This document shows, piece by piece, positions 50,277 through 59,169 of a DNA stretch of 64,000 bases. A program made the translations under genes and the position numbers. The stretch comes from Methylomonas albis (GTDB lineage: Bacteria; Pseudomonadota; Gammaproteobacteria; Methylococcales; Methylomonadaceae): assembly GCF_014850955.1 (NCBI RefSeq), contig NZ_JACXSS010000001.1:3162001-3226000 (forward strand), read 5' to 3'. The notes under the pieces are model-generated. The model saw nothing but the letters and a program-made list of their open reading frames with translations, ran no database searches and was not told where the DNA came from. Position 1 is the first letter of the stretch. Each line of letters begins with the position of its first letter.

Positions 50277-52058
50277 ATGCGGGAAGAACACAAATCCGAA
50301 GACAGAAAGCTGGACATCAACCAAGTGGTCAAATGGTTGCAAGAGGACGGCATGCTATCCGCCAAGGATGTCGAAAAATGCCGACAGTACGCGGTCGCCA
50401 AGATCAATATAAACAAGCATCCGTTAAAAGTGTTGGCCGAGTGCGAGCTCACCGATCAAGGCCAGCTTGGTAATTTACTGACTCAGGAAGACTTGACCCA
50501 ATGGCTGGCAAAAAAGCTGACCATGCCTTATTACTATTTCGACCCGCTAAAAATCGACGTACCCACCGTCACTGCGTTGTTCAGCAAGGCTTACGCCGGC
50601 AATTACAATATTCTACCGATCAAGATAGACGCCGATGAAATCGTAGTGGCTACCGCCGAACCCTTCATCCGCGCCTGGCAACTAGATCTAGCGAAAATGC
50701 ATCAAGGCAAAATTCGCTGCGTGTTTTCCAACCCGGACGAGATCAAGCGCTATCTGGACGAGTTTTATAACTTTTCCAAGTCGCTGAAAGGTGCGCAAAC
50801 CCATAACGATGGCCGTGCCGCGGAAGGCCAAAATTTCGAACAATTGGTCGAGCTGAGTAAAAGCGCCGATTTGGACGCCAACAATCAGCATGTGGTGAAT
50901 CTGGTCAACTGGCTGTTGCAGTACGCCTTCGACCAGCGCGCCAGCGATATTCATATCGAGCCGCGCCGCCAGCAAGGCAATGTGCGATTTCGGATAGACG
51001 GCATTCTGCACAATGTTTATCAGCTGCCGATGCCGATCATGAATGCGGTGTTGAGCCGCTTGAAGATTCTGGGCCGAATGAATATTGCGGAAAAACGCCT
51101 GCCGCAGGACGGCCGGATCAAGACCCAAAATAGCAACGGCAAGGAAATCGAGCTGCGACTTTCGACCATGCCGACTGCGTTTGGCGAGAAACTGGTGATG
51201 CGGATTTTCGACCCGGAAGTGTTACTGCGCGATTACGAGCAATTGGGGTTCAACAAACAGGAGCTGGCGACCTGGAACCGGATGACCAGCCAAACCCACG
51301 GCATCATTCTAGTAACCGGCCCGACCGGTTCCGGTAAAACCACCACCTTGTATTCGACCTTAAAACGGCTGGCTACATCGGAAATTAATCTTTGCACCGT
51401 GGAAGACCCGATCGAACAAATCGTACCGGCTTTCAATCAAATGCAGACCCAGGCCAATATTGGTTTGGACTTTGCCAGCGGCATCCGCACTCTACTGAGA
51501 CAAGACCCGGACATTATCATGGTCGGCGAGATCCGTGACCTGGAGACGGCGGAAATGGCGGTACAAGCCTCGTTGACCGGACATTTGGTGATTTCCACTC
51601 TGCATACCAATAGCGCACCGGCTGCGGTGACCCGCTTGCTGAATCTGGGTGTGCCGGGCTATCTGATCCAGCAAACCATACTCGGCGTAATGGCTCAGCG
51701 CTTGATACGGGTGTTATGTCGGCAGTGCAAAACCGCGACAGAGGTAGACGAAGCGCAATGGCAGGCTTTGGTCGCGCCGTTTAAAGTCGCTAGCCCTAAG
51801 CAAATTTACAAAGCCGTCGGCTGTAAGTCATGCCGCAACACCGGCTTTGCCGGCCGTATCGGCATCTACGAAATCTTCGAAAACAACCCTGCTCTGCAAA
51901 AACTGATCGTGACAGGCTGTGACACACTTTTGCTGCAACGTCAGGCTATCCGAGAGGGCATGCGCCCGTTAAGGCTAAGTGGCGCGGAGAAAGTCGCCGC
52001 CGGTATTACCACTATGGAGGAAGTGTTGCGGGTGGCACCGGAACAGATAGACTTTTAA
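50277..52058 (+). CDS. PilB/GspE-type pilus or type II secretion ATPase
   Basis: A 593-residue hexameric ATPase that would drive pilus or pseudopilus assembly. The N-terminal domain is of the GspE/PilB N1 type. The core shows SDIHIEPRRQQGNVRFRIDG, Walker A GPTGSGKTTTLY, Asp box VEDPIE, Walker B IIMVGEIRDLETAEMA and His box LHTNSAPAA. The zinc tetracysteine follows as LCRQCKT and GCKSCRNTGFAGRIGIYE. It is not beside pilC, pilD or gsp genes, so the system it serves is unknown. Confidence 0.9.
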   Translation: MREEHKSEDRKLDINQVVKWLQEDGMLSAKDVEKCRQYAVAKININKHPLKVLAECELTDQGQLGNLLTQEDLTQWLAKKLTMPYYYFDPLKIDVPTVTALFSKAYAGNYNILPIKIDADEIVVATAEPFIRAWQLDLAKMHQGKIRCVFSNPDEIKRYLDEFYNFSKSLKGAQTHNDGRAAEGQNFEQLVELSKSADLDANNQHVVNLVNWLLQYAFDQRASDIHIEPRRQQGNVRFRIDGILHNVYQLPMPIMNAVLSRLKILGRMNIAEKRLPQDGRIKTQNSNGKEIELRLSTMPTAFGEKLVMRIFDPEVLLRDYEQLGFNKQELATWNRMTSQTHGIILVTGPTGSGKTTTLYSTLKRLATSEINLCTVEDPIEQIVPAFNQMQTQANIGLDFASGIRTLLRQDPDIIMVGEIRDLETAEMAVQASLTGHLVISTLHTNSAPAAVTRLLNLGVPGYLIQQTILGVMAQRLIRVLCRQCKTATEVDEAQWQALVAPFKVASPKQIYKAVGCKSCRNTGFAGRIGIYEIFENNPALQKLIVTGCDTLLLQRQAIREGMRPLRLSGAEKVAAGITTMEEVLRVAPEQIDF

Positions 52059-52207
52059 ATTCGTCGCAAACCATTTATCGGGTAGCGTCAATGAGCAGGC
52101 AAATCACCAATAAGCTCAAAAAGCGCGGAAAAACACCCGGCCTTAATCGATGCGTTGTTTCCCTGCTAAAACCGGCTGGGCCGCTAAAGCAGCTCTTCCA
52201 AGCCGGT

Positions 52208-52363
52208 TTAATCTAAGTGTTTCTTCCGATTTACGTTGATATTGCTGGCAACAGTGGTTGAGGCAAATAATGCCGATGAAATGATAAATTCGCCTGACAT
52301 AAAACCTATCACACCGGTGATAAACGCCAAACCATTCAAAATATCTTTTTGTAAGTCATTCAT
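52208..52363 (-). CDS. 51-residue small membrane protein
   Basis: ATG 52363 to TAA 52208, with CGGAGTAGAAAA upstream. The protein starts MNDLQKDILNG, then a hydrophobic hairpin (LAFITGVIGFMSGEFIISSA and LFASTTVAS) and a short polar tail (NVNRKKHLD). The codon use and ribosome site favour a real gene. Family unknown. The 52059-52207 and 52364-52684 gaps otherwise hold only repeats. Confidence 0.6.
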   Translation of the reverse strand: MNDLQKDILNGLAFITGVIGFMSGEFIISSALFASTTVASNINVNRKKHLD

Positions 52364-52614
52364 TTTTTCTACTCCGTAATAAACACGCTTACACTATAAA
52401 ATAGATGCGTTTTATTAACAATGCCACTAAATAAGCATGATTTGTTTTACCGGAAGAAACAATTGTAACATTTTCACCATAAACTAACAGTCGGAAACAT
52501 CTTTGCGTAGCGCTCGGCGACGTCACCGACGTCTATTCACACGGACTCACTTACACTATATGGAAGGAATTAGCGGCAAAGCCGGGAGGATTGCCTGAGG
52601 CGAATCAAAGTCGG

Positions 52615-52659
52615 AAATGCCTTTTCTTGATACCGTGCTGGCGATTAGAAAAGGCATTT
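52615..52659. terminator. Inverted repeat downstream of the YebC-family gene
   Basis: Perfect 12-bp arms AAATGCCTTTTC (52615-52626) and GAAAAGGCATTT (52648-52659) around a 21-base loop, about 25 bp after the stop of the minus-strand gene. It may terminate transcription, though no long T-run follows. Confidence 0.45.
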
Positions 52660-52684
52660 GCCAATTTACTGAACGCTATTGCCC

Positions 52685-53401
52685 TCAATACTCCGCATCG
52701 TGAAAAACGCTTTGCACATCGTCCAGATCGTTCAACATATCTAAAAACTTTTCGAACATGGCAACATCGTCGCCACCAAGCGTGGTGACGCTTCTGGGTA
52801 TAAATTGAATTTCATCCGCTTCGAAATCGATCTCTCCCAATAAATCCATCAAGGCTTGCTTGGCTTTGGCGTAATCGGCGTGGGGGGTAAACACGGTCAA
52901 CTTGCCGTCTTCGTTTTCAATGTCCGACACATCCACATCCGCGCTCAGCAAAGCTTCCAGCACTGCATCTTCGTCGCCATGTTTAAACGCCAGGATTGCC
53001 GAATGATCGAACATATGACTGACCGCGCCCTGCGTGCCGATCTTGCATTTGGTTTTGGTAAAACAGAGGCGCACATCGCCAAAAGTGCGATTAGGATTGT
53101 CTGTCAGACAATCGACTATCACCATGCAACCGCCAGGTCCGAAGCCTTCGTAACGGGCAGGCGCGAAATCTTCTCCGCCGCCGCCCTTGGCTTTATCGAT
53201 GGCTTTTTCGATAACATGGGTAGGCACCTGGTCTTTTTTGGCTCTATCGATCAATCCCCGCAAGGTCAAATTGCCCGAAGGATCTATCCCGCCGGCTTTG
53301 GCCGCCATATAGATTTCCCGGCCATATTTGCTGTAAACCTTGGCCTTGGCATCAGCCGTTTTAGCCATGGACACTTTACGGTTTTGATACGCTCTACCCA
53401 T
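52685..53401 (-). CDS. YebC/PmpR-family protein, YeeN-like
   Basis: A 238-residue protein of the YebC family. The N-terminus [20 protein letters not shown] and [21 protein letters not shown] are closer to the YeeN branch than to classical YebC. Other hallmarks: [39 protein letters not shown] and [13 protein letters not shown]. YebC proteins bind DNA and/or assist ribosome passage through difficult codons. The start ATG 53401 has GGGGAG upstream; the frame extends to 53491 without homology. Confidence 0.9.
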   Translation of the reverse strand: MGRAYQNRKVSMAKTADAKAKVYSKYGREIYMAAKAGGIDPSGNLTLRGLIDRAKKDQVPTHVIEKAIDKAKGGGGEDFAPARYEGFGPGGCMVIVDCLTDNPNRTFGDVRLCFTKTKCKIGTQGAVSHMFDHSAILAFKHGDEDAVLEALLSADVDVSDIENEDGKLTVFTPHADYAKAKQALMDLLGEIDFEADEIQFIPRSVTTLGGDDVAMFEKFLDMLNDLDDVQSVFHDAEY

Positions 53402-53512
53402 CCGATTTTTGCTCCCCTGATCGCTTGGCAAAAAGCGCGATTCTACAGATAAGTATTTGCCCTGGGAATTTTTTGCCTGATCTCCAAGCACCGTTAATCA
53501 AGTGCAACCGGC

Positions 53513-53674
53513 TTATTGAACAAAAACCTCAGGCAGGCGGCAGCCGTATTGTTCCGGAAACAAGCGCTGCGCTTCGGTTTCTACCCCTTCTACAATCACC
53601 GCATCGCTGGTTTTAACACCTATATTCCGCACGAAGCCGAAGGTAGGCGTTGTGGGCCGTCCATGCTTCGACAT
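53513..53674 (-). CDS. Possible 53-residue protein (weak)
   Basis: ATG 53674 to TAA 53513. The product (MSKHGRPTTPTFGFVRNIG, then DAVIVEGVETEAQRLFPEQ) is protein-like but matches no family I know, and no ribosome site is visible. It may be a gene remnant. The rest of 53402-53789 holds no gene. Confidence 0.3.
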   Translation of the reverse strand: MSKHGRPTTPTFGFVRNIGVKTSDAVIVEGVETEAQRLFPEQYGCRLPEVFVQ

Positions 53675-53789
53675 TACTAAGCACTAACGCCCCAGAACAC
53701 ACACCAACTGCTCTTTTTAGGCTGATTGATAAACAGCGGGCAGGAGAGGCGATTATTCGACCCCGCGTCACTTAGAGAATCTGTTTAGA

Positions 53790-54203
53790 TTAGTGTTTAC
53801 CCGGCTCCAACTTCACCCCGCGCCGTTCGTACGTGACATAAGCCTGAATCGCGATCATCTTCGGATCGTCGGCGGCCAAAGGCTGGCCTTCCAGCGGATT
53901 GCGCAAACACCAATTGATCATTTCCCACAACGGGATGACCTTGCCTATCTGTTTCTGGAACTTGGGGTAGGTTTCCGGATGGGTGTTGGCGGCGTTGGGG
54001 TGGCATTGCGCGCAGACCACGCCGTTGCTGCCCAGCGTTGGACTAGTCCATAACTCTCGGCCTTGTTTGACGCTATCCATGAATTGCTGTTGCCAGCGCT
54101 CGGTATCCGCAGTGCTGAATTCGTCGGCTGGTGCCGTCGCCCATGCCAGCGAGCCTAAAACCGCCACCACCAGCATCGATTGAGTTAGCTTTTTATTCGT
54201 CAT
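53790..54203 (-). CDS. Periplasmic cytochrome c, 137 aa
   Basis: A mono-haem c-type cytochrome. Signal peptide: TQSMLVVAVLGSLAWATAPA. The haem site is VVCAQCHPNAANTHP. The remainder (YPKFQKQIGKVIPLWEMINWCLRNPLEG) has the SoxA/c-type pattern, including a Cys before RNPLEG that could be an extra ligand or disulphide. AGAGGAGCATGAC is the ribosome site. It is the last gene of a three-gene operon with the phosphoesterase and the di-haem peroxidase, separated by 15 bp. Confidence 0.85.
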   Translation of the reverse strand: MTNKKLTQSMLVVAVLGSLAWATAPADEFSTADTERWQQQFMDSVKQGRELWTSPTLGSNGVVCAQCHPNAANTHPETYPKFQKQIGKVIPLWEMINWCLRNPLEGQPLAADDPKMIAIQAYVTYERRGVKLEPGKH

Positions 54204-54218
54204 GTCATGCTCCTCTGA

Positions 54219-55295
54219 TTAATAGTGGTTTTGCGGCGGTATCCGGCTGGATTCGGCCTGATAGGCGCGATCTTCGGGATGTTTGGCTTTTGGGTTGAAA
54301 ATCACCGAGCGTTCGCTGTTGTTGTACAGCGTAAAATTCAGATCGACCCGGCCGTTGGCGACATTAATGAACTGCCAGCCGGTGGCGTCGCGTTCCTGGA
54401 ACGGGTCGGCACGGTTCATCGGCACGGTTAGTTTGGGTAGATATTGTTCGGTTTGGGCGTAAGTCGATGGATACGGCCAGGGCCAGGCGGTGGCCATTAC
54501 CGAATTAAAGCTGATGTTGCCGATCTGGTTGTATTGAATCTGGTGCACGTGACCGTAGATCACCGAGACTTTGGCGAACGGTTTTAACAAAGCCTGAATC
54601 TGCTCGGCGTCTTCGGTCCAGAAATTCCAGCCCTTGTAAATTTTTTGCAGCGGCGAATGCGAGAACACCACAATGGGCGTGGTCTTGGCGACTTTATCCA
54701 GATCGGCTTTCAACCATTTGCGCTGCTCGTCGCCGACCATGAACGGCGAGCCGTTGGGGTTATCCAGACCGGCCATTTCCGACATCCGCTGCTCAGCGGT
54801 CGGCCAGCGCTTGTAAGTCCAGTCGTCGTAGGTGCGGATACTGTTCAACACGATGAAATGCACGCCTTTATGATCGAAGCTGTGATATTGCGGGCCGAAC
54901 AGTTTTTCCCAGTACGCGCCCATGTCCAGGTAATAGTCGTGTTCGCCCATCACGTAATGTACTTTGTGGCTCAGCGCGGACATGATTTCGGCACCGTGGT
55001 CCAATTCCGGCTTGCTGCCCAGTTGCGCCAGATCGCCGCCAAACATCACAAAATCCGGCTTGGGCGTTAACAGATTGGCTTCAGCGACCGCGCGCTTCAA
55101 GCCCTGATCCCAATTGCGCACGAAACGGTTGCCGCTGATATGCTGGATATGGGCGTCGGAAATATAGGCAAAGGTAAAGTTTTCGGCGGTGTCGGCAAAC
55201 GCCAGTTCCACCAGACTGATCGGCAAAGTCGTTCCAAGCGCCAAGGCGCCGCCGGTTTTGATAAAGTTGCGCCGGCTGCTGTTGATGATATTCAT
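54219..55295 (-). CDS. Tat-exported calcineurin-like metallophosphoesterase
   Basis: A 358-residue enzyme. The Tat signal is SSRRNFIKTGGALALGTTLPI, split at its cleavage region, so it is exported folded, perhaps with its metals. The metallophosphoesterase motifs are all visible: AYISDAHIQ (Asp, His), FVMFGGDLAQ (Gly-Asp), MGEHDYY (Gly-Glu-His-Asp, in place of GNHD), VFSHSPLQ and YGHVHQIQYN. The substrate is unknown. It lies between the peroxidase (11 bp) and cytochrome c (15 bp) genes, an uncommon pairing. Confidence 0.88.
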   Translation of the reverse strand: MNIINSSRRNFIKTGGALALGTTLPISLVELAFADTAENFTFAYISDAHIQHISGNRFVRNWDQGLKRAVAEANLLTPKPDFVMFGGDLAQLGSKPELDHGAEIMSALSHKVHYVMGEHDYYLDMGAYWEKLFGPQYHSFDHKGVHFIVLNSIRTYDDWTYKRWPTAEQRMSEMAGLDNPNGSPFMVGDEQRKWLKADLDKVAKTTPIVVFSHSPLQKIYKGWNFWTEDAEQIQALLKPFAKVSVIYGHVHQIQYNQIGNISFNSVMATAWPWPYPSTYAQTEQYLPKLTVPMNRADPFQERDATGWQFINVANGRVDLNFTLYNNSERSVIFNPKAKHPEDRAYQAESSRIPPQNHY

Positions 55296-55306
55296 GACCT
55301 TTCTCC

Positions 55307-56473
55307 TTATTGAGCCGCTGCAGCGGTGGGTTGGGCATATTGGGCGCTGGTCAAAGATTGCAGGAAAGCCACCAGGTCGTCGATTTGCGCGTCGGTCAGA
55401 TTCAAAGGCCGGATGCCGCCGCTTAAAAAATCGTTGGATTTAGCACTCGCTGGCGTCACGCCGCCGTTGTTGTAATGAATCACCACCTCTTTCAAGGTTT
55501 TCAGGCTGCCGTCGTGCATGTAAGGCGCCGTCAAGGCAATGTTACGTAGCGTCGGCGTCTTGAAACCGCCAATATCGGCCAAGGAATCGCTAACGGCAAA
55601 CCTGCCTAGCTCGGAGGATTTTTTATCGGTGAGCACAATTTTATCGACATCTCCGCCTTTATTTTTTGCATCGAGAAACGCCTGCACCAGGGGCGTGATG
55701 TCTTGCTGCACTGCGTTAATGCCTACGCCGATATTGTGGAAGCGGCTATCGGTGAACAAGGCCTGATTCTGTTCGATAACATGACAGGAAACGCAACGAC
55801 CTTGTTCCAGAAACAGCTTGAAGCCGCGCTGTTGTTGTTCATTCAAAGCCGTTTTATCGCCTTTGAAATAAAACCGGTCAAACGGCGAATTACCGGCCAC
55901 CAGCGTACGCTCGAAACTGGCGATGGCCTTAGCAACATGATCGATAGTCAGTTTCTGATCGGCTACATCAAACACTTCCTTAAACGTTTTTTGATACTCC
56001 ACATCGGCACGAATGATGTCCAATAAGGCTTGATGATTGGGCAAACCGCCTTCCACCGGATTGACGAACGGACCTTTGGATTGCGCTTCCAGGCTCGGTT
56101 CGCGGCCATCCCAGAATTGCGATTTGTAGTATGCCGCGTTAATTACCGTCGGCGCGTTGCGAGTACCTGTCAGGCCATGATGGCCGACCGAAACGGGCAG
56201 ATTGTCGGTAAAGGCTTTTTTGTCGTCGTGGCAGTTGGCGCAGCTAACGGTGCCGTCTATGGAAAATCGTTTATCGTGGAAAAGTTTGTCGCCGAGAGTA
56301 ATTTTGGCGAGCGATTGCGGGTTATCGGCGGGAATGGGGACAGGCGGCAAGCCCAGTAAATTATCTAAGCCGCCACTGCCGGCCTGCACAACCGGCGCAG
56401 CAGGCTTGGGCGTTTCTTCTGCCTGCACGGTGGCGGCAAAACCCGCCAACAAGATCATCCAAAGGTGTCGCAT
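55307..56473 (-). CDS. Di-haem cytochrome c peroxidase (CcpA/MauG family)
   Basis: A 388-residue periplasmic protein, signal peptide HLWMILLAGFAATVQA. Two haem sites are present: VSCANCHDDKKAF and RCVSCHVIEQN. The pattern FWDGREPSLEAQSKGPF and NAPTVINAAYY is family-typical. A Met in TAPYMHDGSL is the expected distal ligand of the high-potential haem in true peroxidases, while MauG has Tyr. It reduces hydrogen peroxide with electrons from cytochrome c. The downstream cytochrome c gene may encode its donor. AGGAGG precedes the ATG; first of the operon. Confidence 0.92.
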   Translation of the reverse strand: MRHLWMILLAGFAATVQAEETPKPAAPVVQAGSGGLDNLLGLPPVPIPADNPQSLAKITLGDKLFHDKRFSIDGTVSCANCHDDKKAFTDNLPVSVGHHGLTGTRNAPTVINAAYYKSQFWDGREPSLEAQSKGPFVNPVEGGLPNHQALLDIIRADVEYQKTFKEVFDVADQKLTIDHVAKAIASFERTLVAGNSPFDRFYFKGDKTALNEQQQRGFKLFLEQGRCVSCHVIEQNQALFTDSRFHNIGVGINAVQQDITPLVQAFLDAKNKGGDVDKIVLTDKKSSELGRFAVSDSLADIGGFKTPTLRNIALTAPYMHDGSLKTLKEVVIHYNNGGVTPASAKSNDFLSGGIRPLNLTDAQIDDLVAFLQSLTSAQYAQPTAAAAQ

Positions 56474-56769
56474 AAAAACCTCCTGATCAAAAGGCTAGTA
56501 GCCACAAAGGCACTAACCGTTACGAGCTATAACTGCAATCGATACTAGTGTCGGCGAACAGCCTATCCAGCGGGTCGAACGTTACTGCCGGCGATTGTAT
56601 GCTTCCCCGTCACAGCTTTAAAGAAAAATAGTCGCGGTTAATTATTTCGATCCTTCTATTGAAACTTCCTTAGTGGCACCCAACTGTGAAGGAAACTTTA
56701 AAGCCATTTCGAAGTCTTTGCCAATGCCGGTAGTTAGCCGGGTTATATGCTCAGCATAGGAGTTATTAA

Positions 56770-57435
56770 ATGAATTCACAGGAACGCAACCAACTCAGCC
56801 AGTTTCTGAGTCAACTGAACGAAGTAAGGCTTCCGAGCAAAGATGCCGATGCTGAAGCGCTGATCGGTGAAGCGGTTGCCAAACAACCCGACGCGGCTTA
56901 TCTGCTGGTCCAACGCGCATTGTTGCAAGACCAAGCTTTGCAGGCAGCTAAGGCGCAAATCGCCGAGTTGCAGAATCAATTGCAAAACGCTGCGGGCTCG
57001 CAACGTAGCGGATTTCTGGGTAACGATCCGTGGGCGCAACCGGTCAATAACAGTGGTACCGTGCCAGGTGCCGGCAATTATCAAGTGCCGCGTGGCGCTC
57101 CAGTGCAGCAACAATCGCCCGGATTTTTTGGCGGTGGCGGCGCAGGCGGCTCCAGCTTCTTGGGTAATGTCGCCACCACGGCGGCCGGCGTGGTGGCGGG
57201 TTCGTTTTTGTTCCAGGGCATCGAAAGTCTGATGGGACATCATGGTAGCTCTAGCGCTTGGGGCCAGCAAGCTTTTGGCGAGCATGGCGCCGCACCTGAA
57301 CAAACCGTGACCAACAATTATTACGGGGACGACGCTATACAGCAAGCCAGCAATGATAATAGCCAAAACGATTATTCGCTCAGCGACGCCGACTATAACG
57401 TGCCGGACGACAGCGACGATTCCGACTGGATCTAA
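56770..57435 (+). CDS. DUF2076 family protein
   Basis: A 221-residue protein. The N-terminus (ERNQLSQFLSQLNEVRLPSKD, then DAYLLVQRALLQDQAL-like helix) is the DUF2076 signature. A low-complexity middle rich in Gly, Pro and Gln follows. GFFGGGGAGGSSFLGNVATT precedes a hydrophobic segment (AAGVVAGSFLFQGIESLMG), and the tail is acidic (DADYNVPDDSDDSDW). It may be periplasmic or membrane-associated. GGAG precedes the ATG. Function is unknown. The upstream 296 bp (56474-56769) holds no other gene. Confidence 0.85.
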   Translation: MNSQERNQLSQFLSQLNEVRLPSKDADAEALIGEAVAKQPDAAYLLVQRALLQDQALQAAKAQIAELQNQLQNAAGSQRSGFLGNDPWAQPVNNSGTVPGAGNYQVPRGAPVQQQSPGFFGGGGAGGSSFLGNVATTAAGVVAGSFLFQGIESLMGHHGSSSAWGQQAFGEHGAAPEQTVTNNYYGDDAIQQASNDNSQNDYSLSDADYNVPDDSDDSDWI

Positions 57436-57457
57436 ACGCTTTAATCCCTCATCATGC

Positions 57458-57486
57458 AGGGCAATCGAACGGATTGCCCTACTCTT
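57458..57486 (+). terminator. Terminator after the DUF2076 gene
   Basis: Hairpin AGGGCAATC-GAACG-GATTGCCCT (57458-57480) followed by ACTCTTCT, 22 bp after the stop. Thymine content is moderate. Confidence 0.7.
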
Positions 57487-57663
57487 CTTCCGCTTCCCTC
57501 TGCTAAAAGCCTTGCTAACGTGTCAACGTGACGCGTTATGAGATTCAACACCGTCAGTACTTGAGCTTTGTCTATGCAAAGCGCAAAACAAACACGCCAT
57601 AAATCGCCGATTTCTGCAAAAACGCCCCAGCTATATGTTGCCCGGAAAATTTTTCCTTGACTT

Positions 57664-57682
57664 AAAGATGATAATCATTATC
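57664..57682. promoter_or_regulatory. Fur box upstream of the iron operon
   Basis: AAAGATGATAATCATTATC matches the 19-bp Fur consensus GATAATGATAATCATTATC at 16 of 19 positions, and the flanking CATTTG extends the dyad. It lies about 110 bp before the first gene of the hemP-tonB row, as expected for iron-dependent repression. The 57487-57790 region holds this site and promoter sequence, with no gene. Confidence 0.85.
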
Positions 57683-57790
57683 ATTTGTATCCGACAGTCT
57701 TCTCTCGTGCTGTCCTTGCCGCACCTGCACAGCCTCTTAATTTATCCAGTGTGCGGCAATTTACTTAACCCCCAGCAACTCGAGGTCATC

Positions 57791-58072
57791 ATGTTCGAAG
57801 ATAACTCTAACCGCTTAGCGAACGGCCGGGATGTGGCACAAATTCATGCCGCAACATGTTTGTTGATGACCCAATTCATCAACGGCCACCATAACCCAAA
57901 ACTGGCACATCTGATTGTTCAGCAATTGGGTCGACTACTCAGCCATCCGGAACTGGAACACAGTGCCTCAAGCCGCGATATGTACCTGCAGCTACTGGAA
58001 CACTGGCAAACCGTGACCGGGCTGTTGTTGGAGCGCAAAGCCGCTCACCCAGTTGCCGTAGCAACACATTGA
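57791..58072 (+). CDS. Hypothetical protein, first gene of the iron operon
   Basis: A 93-residue helical, soluble protein (MFEDNSNRLANGRDVAQIH, then LLMTQFINGHHNPKLAHLIV). The start ATG 57791 has CTCGAGGTCATC upstream. The frame extends upstream but that part overlaps the Fur region. Not recognised. Repeated HxxNPK / HPELEH histidines could bind metal. Its place just after a Fur box and before hemP suggests an iron-related role. Confidence 0.65.
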   Translation: MFEDNSNRLANGRDVAQIHAATCLLMTQFINGHHNPKLAHLIVQQLGRLLSHPELEHSASSRDMYLQLLEHWQTVTGLLLERKAAHPVAVATH

Positions 58073-58109
58073 CCGAGTTCGGTATTTCTTTATCAACCCT
58101 TTGCAGCCT

Positions 58110-58298
58110 ATGAATACGCCGTCAAACCAACCATTGGCACATTCGTCTAAGGTCGATGCCTCGGACTTGCCGCAAGGCCGACCGCGTCTAAACAGCCAGT
58201 TGCTGTTTGGCACGCAAAACGAAATTGTCATCGAACATCAAGGCGACGAATATCGCCTGCGCATTACCAGTAACGGCAAATTAATTTTGACCAAATAA
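58110..58298 (+). CDS. hemP: Hemin uptake protein HemP family
   Basis: A 62-residue protein whose C-terminal half is the HemP signature: RLNSQLLFGTQNEIVIEHQG, then YRLRITSNGKLILTK. HemP is a small DNA-binding or uptake factor needed for haem and siderophore uptake in several bacteria. ATG 58110 is chosen because codons before it are not conserved. It follows the 93-residue gene by 37 bp. Confidence 0.9.
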   Translation: MNTPSNQPLAHSSKVDASDLPQGRPRLNSQLLFGTQNEIVIEHQGDEYRLRITSNGKLILTK

Positions 58299-58380
58299 AC
58301 CGCAACACCCGACAACACCAGCCAGCCAGCCTCAGGGTAGCCAGCCAATCGTTTTCAGATCCGTTAATCGAGAGGCCTGT

Positions 58381-59166
58381 ATGTTACCGACCGCCAGTTT
58401 TCGCCAGCTTGCTTGCCTGGCCCCCATGCGCCTCGTAGCCAGCGACGGGCCACATAAATCGATAGCCACACTACAAAAAGCCGAATACAACGAGCGCGGC
58501 CTGGGCTTTCTCATCGCCCTTGGCCTGCATTTAGCCTGGTTCGGCCTCATGCCGAACAGCGAGACACTGCAAGCTATTACTCCGCCGCAACCTATCATGG
58601 TGCAGTGGCTAGGCGACACCCAAACCCAACAGGCACCAGCCAAACCACCGGTACAACAAGCCCAGCCAACCCCGGAAAAAACCGTCAGTAAACCCAAGAC
58701 GCCGCCCAAACCGGAAAAAAAACCCAATCTCGTCTCGACCGCCAGTCACGCACCGGCAGCAATGGCAGCACCCGAACCGACGCCGGAACCGCCTCGACCA
58801 GAACCCGCGCCAACAGCCGCAACATCCGCACCTGCCCCGGCACCCAGTTCGGCCAGCACCAGCGAAACCGCATCGGCGCCGATGACCTTGCCCAACCTGA
58901 ACGCCGACTACTTGAACAACCCGGCCCCGGCCTATCCCAGTGCATCGCGGCAACTCGGCGAACAAGGCAAGGTATTGCTACGCGTGTTGGTCAATACCGA
59001 AGGCCAGGTTGAGCAAGTCACGCTGCGTAAATCCAGCGGCCACGAACGCCTCGACCAAGCCGCCCAGGACACCGTCCAAAAATGGCGTTTCGTCCCCGCT
59101 CGCCGCGGCGACCAGGTGGTTTCCGCCTGGGTCGTGGTTCCCGTTTCATTCTCTCTCGAAGGATAA
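58381..59166 (+). CDS. tonB: TonB energy transducer
   Basis: A 261-residue TonB. A membrane anchor (GLGFLIALGLHLAWFGLM) includes the conserved His used for ExbBD contact. A long Pro/Lys/Glu-rich spacer follows (PEKTVSKPKTPPKPEKKP, APEPTPEPPRPEPAP). The TonB C-domain is NNPAPAYPSASRQLGEQGKV, LRVLVNTEGQVEQVTLRKSS, QDTVQKWRFVPARRGDQ. It transmits proton-motive energy to the receptor encoded downstream. GAGG precedes the ATG; exbB starts 3 bp after its stop. Confidence 0.93.
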   Translation: MLPTASFRQLACLAPMRLVASDGPHKSIATLQKAEYNERGLGFLIALGLHLAWFGLMPNSETLQAITPPQPIMVQWLGDTQTQQAPAKPPVQQAQPTPEKTVSKPKTPPKPEKKPNLVSTASHAPAAMAAPEPTPEPPRPEPAPTAATSAPAPAPSSASTSETASAPMTLPNLNADYLNNPAPAYPSASRQLGEQGKVLLRVLVNTEGQVEQVTLRKSSGHERLDQAAQDTVQKWRFVPARRGDQVVSAWVVVPVSFSLEG

Positions 59167-59169
59167 ATC

